From NCBI GenBank assembly GCA_021432635.1, contig MU270017.1:1366566-1430565 (forward strand): a stretch of DNA of 64,000 bases. Reading direction: 5' to 3'. Of the stretch, positions 57,184 through 64,000 are shown one piece after another. The notes beneath the pieces are model-generated. The model was not told the DNA's origin and did no database searches. It was given only the letters and a program-made list of their open reading frames with translations. The first letter of the stretch is position 1. Every line of letters begins with the position of its first letter. Source of the stretch: Thozetella sp. PMI_491. Lineage: Eukaryota; Ascomycota; Sordariomycetes; Chaetosphaeriales; Chaetosphaeriaceae. The position numbers and the translations under genes are program-made.

Positions 57184-59415
57184 GGTGAACCGTAGCCTCA
57201 CTGCGACGGCACGACGTCTCGTTAAGCTTGGTGGGTGTGAGATAGGGATGGACCAGCAGGCAAGCGGGAGGAGGTTAAAAGTTCGACCCGGGGGCCAGTA
57301 GCTTACATATCTCGACGCATTGAGGCGGCCCCCCGGCCCAGAGCCAATCTCGCACCAACGCGCGTGCATGGGAGGGCGGGCGATCGTGGGCTGTGATTGA
57401 CGGAGCCAAAAGGGGAAGGCCCCTCCCCCCCTCCCCAGCCCTGAAGGCTACTAGGGTGCAGCTGCAGGCGCAGGGCGACCCACCCCCCGGTAGGCTGCAC
57501 TTTTGGCTTCGGACGGTGCCACGGTGCTGAGGTAACACCAACCACTTGCCGACGGCGGGCGGCCGGGGGAGGGGTCAGATGCTGATGCTATTTCGAGTCA
57601 GCCCCAAGGGTGGGCTGGCTAGCACTAAGGTAGGGAACTACTGTACTATTCTGGAGAAACAACCAACGGGGCGCCGGATCGCGGTATCGCCGCAGCGGCG
57701 GCAAAAATCGCAGGTTTCGTTTCGTCTTTCTTCTGCGCGCCTTTCTGCTTCGGGCCCATGCCCGCCCTCGCGGTGCCCGTTTGCCTCGGTCACCTTTGGC
57801 CGGCTGATCCGACTGCGCCTGCCTTTCCGCCCTCCCGCGCGGGTTTTAGGTCTCAGGAGACGAGATAGCCGCGGGCGGGAACTGACAGATCCGGCCCAGG
57901 GGATCGCCACGGGACAGGACAGACGATGGGCTGAGCGCCCGCTAAGTGCAGCGCACAAGAACGGTCCTCAGTCTAGCCGGCCGCGCTCCCATGCGTTGCT
58001 CTGCTTCAGCCACCGGTTCCCCACGTTGACCCCATGCACTGGAAGGGGGGGCCTCCTTACGCCAAAAGCCCCTAGCAAGCGCCGCGGATGGCGGGCGTTA
58101 CTAAGGCGCACCCGCCAATCTCCGCCTCACGGAATAGCTGACGCCGGTTCCTGGCAAGCCCGGTAGTCTCTCCTCGGTTCGCTCCCGCGACAGGGAAACG
58201 AAACAGCACGTCGAGTCTTGCGCCACGCCGCGATCCTTCCCCCCCTCCTTCTTCTCAATTTTTTTTTCACGTGTCTAGCCGCGACGCACGTACGCCCGTC
58301 CGCATTATATACATTTGTGCTTCCAAATATTGCTTCCAGCGTGCATGGTACCTCGGAGCATGTGCATCCGGATTCATCTTTTTGCCAGTCGAGCGGGCCG
58401 CATTTGACGTGGCAGTAAGGGAAGCGCTTAGCAGACAAATCCCTGTCTAAGAAAAAAAAAAATAGAGTCAACTGGAAATGGGATGAGGACCCAAGCACTC
58501 GGGACAAATGTGCACCTTACTGTAGTTGGAACGAGGTTGTAGTAAGGTTCCTAAGGCCCCTGCAAGCCCGCAGCCTCAGCACCAACAACCGCTAAAGTTG
58601 GTGGAGTGTGGGCGGGCGGGTAAGCGCTTAGCCCAATATAGTCGTCAACTAAAGTCTGTTCTTAGTTGTACTTGTGGTAACATCCCGTTCCGGCGCCGGA
58701 GGCCTGTACCACTACGGGTACCACGCCAAGATTCCCACCCGCCTGCAGGAAATGCTCCTTATTTTAGCTCACGTCAGCGCCGCCGCCAGATGATTAGATT
58801 TCCCAGGGATCTCAGGGAACGAGCACGCTCCGATTCGATCACGCTACATAGTCGTCGGCTATCCCAGCCTGGCACCTTATCTCATTTGCCTCTGTTCTTC
58901 CATTCTGGTAGGACTACTACAAAAGGCCACTCTAGCTGAGACCCCTGGCAAGCCTCAATCGGCCCCGTCGCGAGACTAAGTGTGGCACGCGCCTGGGCGG
59001 CGCCCGACGGTACGAAGTGCGAAGTTGCACACACCCTCCACTCGAGCTACAGGGGTCCCTGGACCCTTCCCGGACCCTGGACGGACCTGTCGAGAGCACC
59101 CTCAATTTCGCTGCCTGCTCAAATAACATCCTTAACCCCCACCATTGGGGCTAGGCGTGACTGCCGCCTCGATCCGAGACTTTTGGTTGAACACCCATCG
59201 CAGCTCCCCGCTGACGTCGAGACGCCCGTCGCCCCTGGGTGTGTGACTGGGAACCGCCCCTCTCTCGGCCGTGTAAACGTTTTTTATCTTCAGCTTCCTT
59301 CTCTGTGTATTATTCCAAGGCGCATCCATCTCGTCGCGTCTCCCTCTATACCTCCGGTTTTTCCATCGTTCTGGTTCGCGCCGTAGGCAATTCCCGGCGG
59401 AACAACTTGGACAAG
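57184..59415. other. Divergent intergenic region, 2.2 kb, GC-rich
   Basis: This separates the cupredoxin gene (-) from the SUR7-type gene (+). Long open frames occur (for example 57546-58166) but look like chance frames in GC-rich DNA. Runs of T and A occur near 58260 and 58450. The pyrimidine-rich 59280-59400 is probably the SUR7 leader. Confidence 0.45.
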
Positions 59416-60666
59416 ATGGCACGGTCAGGGTGGTCGGCGTTCCTGCCCACGCTATTCACACTCATCTCCATCGTGCTGGCCATTATCGTGCTTGCCGCCG
59501 GCGTGCACAACCAGCTCAGCCAAATCTACTACCTCAAGGCAAGTCGGGCGCGCCGCGAGCGTCCCAGGTTAAGCTCTCTTTGCTAACTGACCGAACCCTA
59601 GGTTGAAACAAAGGGCTTGTCGGCGCCGTCGAAGCTCTCTAACTCGACCTTCCTTGCCGACCTCAGCACTGTTTCCGGGACTGACTTTGTAGGAGCCAAC
59701 ACGACGGCCCAGACCCTGGGGCTCGCGGATTCCTACACCATCACTCTGCTCACCTCTTGCGCGCACTTTGATGGCATCTCAGGCGTTTTATGCCTCAGCC
59801 CCTCGCTCGGCTTCTCGTTCAACCCCGCGACGGACCTGAGGCTGGAAAGCACTTCTCTGCAGGAGAGCTTCTCGAAGGAGCTCCTCGATGCGCTAAGCAA
59901 CTACTCCAAAGTCAGCCGCTTCCTGGCCCTCGGCTACGTCGTCGGCGTGGTGCTGCTCGCCTTGGGGACCATGTCCGACTGGTTCAGCCACCGGTCGCTC
60001 GCTGCAGGCATCTTCGCCTCCTTCTTCGGCCTCATCTCGACTATCCTCTTCTTCGCCGCCAGTGTGACCGCCGTGGTCGTCTTCAAGAAGGTCAGCGACA
60101 GTTACAATGACAGCTTAAACAGCCATGGACTGTCCAGCAGCCTAGGCTACATCCCTGTTGGTCTGGGCTTCGCTGCCTTCCTCTTCGCCCTGTTCTCTAC
60201 CAGCGCCTTCGCTGTGCACGCCAAGGGCTCTAGCTCGTCGGGCCAAGGCCGTCGTGGATACCGCAATGCGGGCGGAATGTCCCGTGGCTTGGTCACTGGG
60301 GCCGATCCTCTCGAGGCCGAGCCCCTGAGCGGTCCCCGAGGTCCTGCGCAGAAGCCCGGCCTGTGGGGCCGAATGCCCACTTGGAACCGCCACACATATG
60401 TGCAGGTTGAGAAACAGGGCGCTCTAGGGCGCAACGATCTGCATGCCCAGCGGGCCGTGGTCGTGGATAGCGAGCACGATGTCCCCGAGGAGGCGGTGCG
60501 CAGGCGACTCGACAATGACTGGGCTGCCCACGACGACTACTCGCACGCTCCCTCCCACGGTCCGGACAGCCAGTCGAGCATCCCCATGTTGACGCTGGGC
60601 TCGAACAACCGATCCCTAGATCAAGATACGGCTTATGAGCCGTTCAAGTCAAAGGCTACTCCCTAA
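59416..60666 (+). CDS. SUR7/PalI-family tetraspan membrane protein
   Basis: Exons 59416-59538 and 59602-60666 give 395 residues. Helix 1 lies at about 10-32 (FTLISIVLAIIVLAAGVHNQ). A long extracellular loop follows with two cysteines (Cys94 and Cys105 around SCAHFDGISGVLC) and several N-glycosylation sites. Three more helices lie at about 147-165, 173-202 and 223-246, then a long polar cytosolic tail. This is the layout of SUR7/PalI proteins, which organise eisosome membrane domains or take part in alkaline pH sensing. The single intron (59539-59601) uses a GC donor (AAG then GCAAGT) with TGCTAACTGAC and a TAG acceptor; no GT donor nearby keeps frame. The gene converges on the aspartic protease gene with about 290 bases between stops. 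Confidence 0.9.
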
Positions 60667-60959
60667 CGTACCCCATGTTTGACTCCGGGGTTCAGTCTAT
60701 CTGTCTCTAGGAGCGAATTCTTTTTATTTGGCAAATATGTACATTGATTTTGGCATTACGATGGTGTCCGAGGCTTCAAGGTGGCATGGCAAATGGCTGT
60801 CTGGGCTTGTTTTCTTTTTAGAGTCTGGATAACGGGAGTATACTATACCGTCAAACACGTTTCTGCCTTTTACTCTTCTGCACTCTGTGATGTAGCATGT
60901 GCCGTCTTGGTTGGTCGTTCCTCTGAATGAGCCCATTTTATTTGCTACCTAACCTTTCA

Positions 60960-62472
60960 CTAGTACTTGTTGCGAGCAGCAAACCGCATCTCGGTATTGC
61001 CGATGTCAAACACGGCTACGACGTTGGACAGGAAGGACACGCCCAGTACAAATGGGGCGCTGTACCGGTCCGTGACGCCTATCCGGCATAGCGTGTTGGT
61101 CTCGGGATCACGAGCCGCTTGACGCAGCAGGTCATCGGGGCTCATGTAAAAGATCCTGCTGCCGATCTGTATGCCGAAGGTAGGGACGGTGGCGTTGCAT
61201 GGCGCGTAATAGAGGCCCTGCGATGGAACCAGGGTGGCCGGGGGGTCGAAACTGTTGTAGATTTGGGTTGCTAGGTCTGCAGCGACGCGGTTAGTACACT
61301 CGAGACATTCTTGCTCATGTCCAAGTCAATGATGATACTTACCCACAGGAAGCACCGTCAGCGTTGAACCGCAGTCCACCATGAGGGGAAACTGCGTGGT
61401 GTTCTTAGTGACGGGAAAGGCGGTGCCATTGCTGCCCTTCCCTCGCCCGTAGTGGAAAGCCTCCGCTTTGATCGCATACAGCCCGTTCCCGTCGTGGCCG
61501 TCCGGCCAGTAGTCCATCACTTTCTGCATCTGATATATGGGTGTCCGCGCCCAGCTCGAATCATCGTAGTCCACAGGTGGCACACCCCCGAATGCGAGGT
61601 AGCTTTCCCGTCCTTTACCGGCAGTCATGTTGGTGTGGCGCGTGTTCTGCGGCACATGCCTCGACAGCGCAAGTGTGAACATGGGTGCGCTGAGGTTGTT
61701 CTTCCACATGGTGGTGAAAATGGGGTCGTAGGCCGCGACGTTGTCGTCGAGACCAGTCATCATCGGATACGCCAGGCCGAGCAGGCCCGAGGTGAGGCGG
61801 TCTCCGAACCACGCTGCTCGGTCGACGACGCCCAGTTTCTGGTGCTTCACCTTCACACCGCCCAGATTCACGTCCTCGTAGCCAAAAGTTCCTACTACGA
61901 ACGTGCCATCCGTGTACGACCGCGCGAATGTCTCATTCTCAACTCGGCCGCCGCTCAAGTTGCCCTCGAAGCCCTTCCCAAAGCCACAGCTTGGATCGTA
62001 ATACTACCGGCAGATTAGAAATCACACGAGCTATGTGACTTGGCCGGGCTCGTAGACAAGGATGGAGAAGACTTACGGAAGGGTTAAAGGGAATACATTT
62101 CAGCGGTTCTTGGATAAACCATGTATCCGAAGATCCGGTGTCAATGCTGACTGGAATGGACTGGTTCCCGACAACGAGATCCACGATATAGTACACATCG
62201 TCCATATTCCGAAGATCGACATTGGCCCATGGAGCAGGCTGACTCGGCTGGCTTAGCTGGCTGCTGTGCCTGCGGAGGTCGCGTCGTCGAGGTGGCACCC
62301 AACTGGAGTCCTGGACAGACCTCAGCGGAACGTAGTGCGAGGCCTTGGCATTGTAGTTGACATGCTGGTCTACGCGCTTCCCCTTGAGTGGGAGGACGCT
62401 GGCCGGGCTTGCTTCGGAGTGGCAGACCAGGGATCCAAGGGCAGCCAGGCCCAGGAGGAACTTGTTCGCCAT
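60960..62472 (-). CDS. Secreted pepsin-like aspartic protease
   Basis: Exons 62472-62077, 62003-61343 and 61276-60960 give 457 residues. A signal peptide (MANKFLLGLAALGSLVCHSEA) and a basic propeptide-like stretch (PPRRRDLRRH) precede the catalytic unit. The first active site is SIDTGSSDTWF (Asp111). The flap region follows as SYTDGTFVVGTFGYED. The second is VDCGSTLTVLP (Asp342), with Cys where Ser or Thr is usual. GLLGLAYP is the conserved loop after strand 2, and the C-terminal VLGVSFLSNVVAVFDI matches the family end. It should hydrolyse proteins in acid conditions outside the cell or in the vacuole; no GPI signal is visible. The start at 62472 was preferred to 62499 because it gives a standard signal peptide. 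Several Asn-x-Ser/Thr sites suggest glycosylation. Confidence 0.92.
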
Positions 62473-63611
62473 TGATGCTAGAAGGAACGCCTCTGTCACC
62501 GAGACGTGGCTAGTGAATGACGAAGATGTGAAGGGGAAGGCCGCAGTCGAGCAAGCTGAGGTGCTGCAGGATACGAGGCAATCACTCCAGGACGCCTAAG
62601 GAGAGAGCAGAGGATCCGGTGGCTACCGCGAACGAGGACCTTGGGATCATATAATACGGAAACTACCATCTCCATGTACCCCAGGCCTGTACTATCGAAT
62701 TTCGAAGCTTCTGCATTCTGGGAGGGGAAATCCGCCCGCAGCGGACCGTCTGGAGTCTAGTTGATCTGCCGGCCGAAGGGTGTGGGGTGGTGAGATTATA
62801 TTGACGGTAAATGACCCGTCTGGGGTCTATAGGCCGTATAGTAGGACGGTCCCAAATCTGCTAAGGGGCCTCTAGTAGGGCCGACGCTACGATTGGCCGG
62901 CCGCACTCTTCTCTGCCGGGAGCTTTAGCCTGCTGGGCTCGGCCACCAGTCAACAGAGCGACAAGACGGCGGCATCATCCTAGGATGGAGCCAATTCACA
63001 TATCAGGTCACGAGAACGCCAAGGGACGTTGCAGTACATGCCGCGGTGCTCCCCTTGTCATCCACTTCGGTCTCCAAGTATACGTCCGTAGGCATGGTCG
63101 CTGCTGACTTCCTCCAACCCGCGACCGGTACGGCTGATAGACCCGGGAGCTCCACAATTGGAAAGGTTCTAGGCTTTCCAGGTCTAGGCGTAGAGAACGA
63201 ATAGTCTTGGCTTCTTAAGAAGGTGATATATATAGAGGTGGTAGTCGAATACAACCACCTAGAATCGATGCCTATTAAGTAAGAACATACAAGTGCGGAA
63301 CCAGAGCTTGCGGCTCGGGTAAGGTTACAATCGACTCCGTGCTCTGTGTACAGGAACGTTGCCGGACCTTGAGCGGGAGGGCCAAAAACCACGATAGTTT
63401 TAGAGACAAGAAATGGCTTTCTTGGCGCTAAGTCGGTTGGGCTCACGCAAAGCCGCAAAGCGGCAAAGTAGCCTCGCGTGCGTGACGTAGACAGGGATGA
63501 CGCAGCCACATGGCTCAGCTCGCTGGTGTCCAGCATCGTCTCTATGCAATTCTACGACGAACTTGCGCTTTTCGATGCGCTCCTATATGCGCACGGATAA
63601 TATAGAATACG
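62473..63611. other. Divergent spacer, 1.1 kb
   Basis: This separates the protease (-) from the 2EXR gene (+). A 177-codon frame on the minus strand (63536-63003) is discussed in the findings but is not called as a gene. Confidence 0.45.
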
Positions 63612-64000
63612 ATGTCATCGTCTCCCCAAAATCGACGCCGTCTTCCGGACATCGAAGTCCAGGCAGCGCCGGAGAGGATACTCCGACAATCCTCGGAGTT
63701 CCGGTCTAGGCTCCAGTCAGGATGCTCCGACGAACACGAAGCACCAGAACAGGCGCTTCTAGAAAGCATCGAATGTTTTCAGCTAAACCTCCCCGGCCCG
63801 GACCCATCCGTATCCACGCTTGGTTCCCGTGGCCCGGCGGCGGCCGAGCCGGCCGGAGGGGTGGGGACCGCCTTCACGCTCTTCCCCTCCCTCCCGGCGG
63901 AGCTACGGCTGGCGATCTGGGAGCACGCGCTCGGGCACCGTCGATACCGCCGCGTCCGGCTCTATGGCACCCTCGGTTCCCACGCTGTCCGCACTCGCGC
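63612..64000 (+). CDS. 2EXR-domain protein, 5' part only (runs off right edge)
   Basis: From the ATG at 63612 the frame stays open to the last base, 129 codons. The first 85 residues are polar and disordered (MSSSPQNRRRLPDIEVQ). FTLFPSLPAELRLAIWEHAL then appears, the signature opening of the 2EXR domain, an F-box-like module found in hundreds of copies in filamentous ascomycetes. The domain's role is not established; a protein-interaction function by analogy with F-boxes is the usual guess. The rest of the gene lies beyond the window. Confidence 0.85.
   Translation, partial: MSSSPQNRRRLPDIEVQAAPERILRQSSEFRSRLQSGCSDEHEAPEQALLESIECFQLNLPGPDPSVSTLGSRGPAAAEPAGGVGTAFTLFPSLPAELRLAIWEHALGHRRYRRVRLYGTLGSHAVRTR

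Noticed and set aside
57546-58166. 206-codon plus-strand frame in the divergent spacer
   Set aside because: Arg/Pro/Ser-rich sequence typical of non-coding GC-rich DNA, with no domain.
1-64000. tRNA genes, transposons or LTR elements
   Set aside because: I scanned for T-loop-like GTTCRANNC boxes with acceptor stems, terminal repeats and reverse transcriptase or transposase motifs and found nothing convincing.

Overview
This window is genomic DNA from a filamentous ascomycete (Pezizomycotina, probably a sordariomycete). The evidence is short introns (about 46-125 bp) with GTAAGT/GTGAGT-type donors and CTAAC-like branch points, and the gene content: Zn2Cys6 regulator, MHYT, SUR7, PTH11-like rhodopsin-domain, DUF1996, MpaB-like, 2EXR and cupredoxin proteins. 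I rebuilt gene models by joining exons by eye, and every junction quoted keeps the reading frame. I see no tRNA, rRNA, CRISPR array, virus-like element or recognisable transposon.

Layout. 1-397 (-) is the 5' end of an MHYT-domain gene cut by the window edge. 0.4-5.4 kb holds no gene I can support. 5.4-9.9 kb has a pathogen-related (SnoaL/NTF2-like) protein and a 714-residue orphan ending next to a run of 20 G. 11.6-18.0 kb (-) has a Zn2Cys6 regulator and a large P-loop/HAD/uracil-phosphoribosyltransferase fusion. 18.7-23.2 kb has a small conserved fungal protein, an MCT-like MFS transporter and a rhodopsin-domain membrane protein.

The most unusual part is 24.9-33.7 kb. A ten-exon, 728-residue cytosolic coiled-coil protein (-) and a three-exon, 470-residue coiled-coil protein (+) are divergently transcribed from a 1.6-kb spacer. 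They are followed by a 780-residue protein with an atypical double zinc finger. The block is flanked by two rhodopsin-domain genes (21.8-23.0 and 34.6-36.1 kb). I read it as an accessory module of unknown function.

37.9-52.8 kb is rich in oxidoreductases and transport: a secreted GMC oxidoreductase, a decayed membrane-protein gene, a DUF1996 secreted protein, an MpaB-like oxygenase, a decayed fructosyl-amine oxidase, an OXNAD1-like flavin reductase and a DHA2-type MFS exporter. No polyketide, peptide or terpene synthase is present, so I do not call a biosynthetic cluster.

53.0-64.0 kb looks like ordinary genome: a METTL21-type methyltransferase, a secreted protein with two cupredoxin domains and a long unidentified C-terminal region, a SUR7/PalI membrane protein with a GC-AG intron, a secreted aspartic protease, and the 5' end of a 2EXR-domain gene that runs off the right edge.
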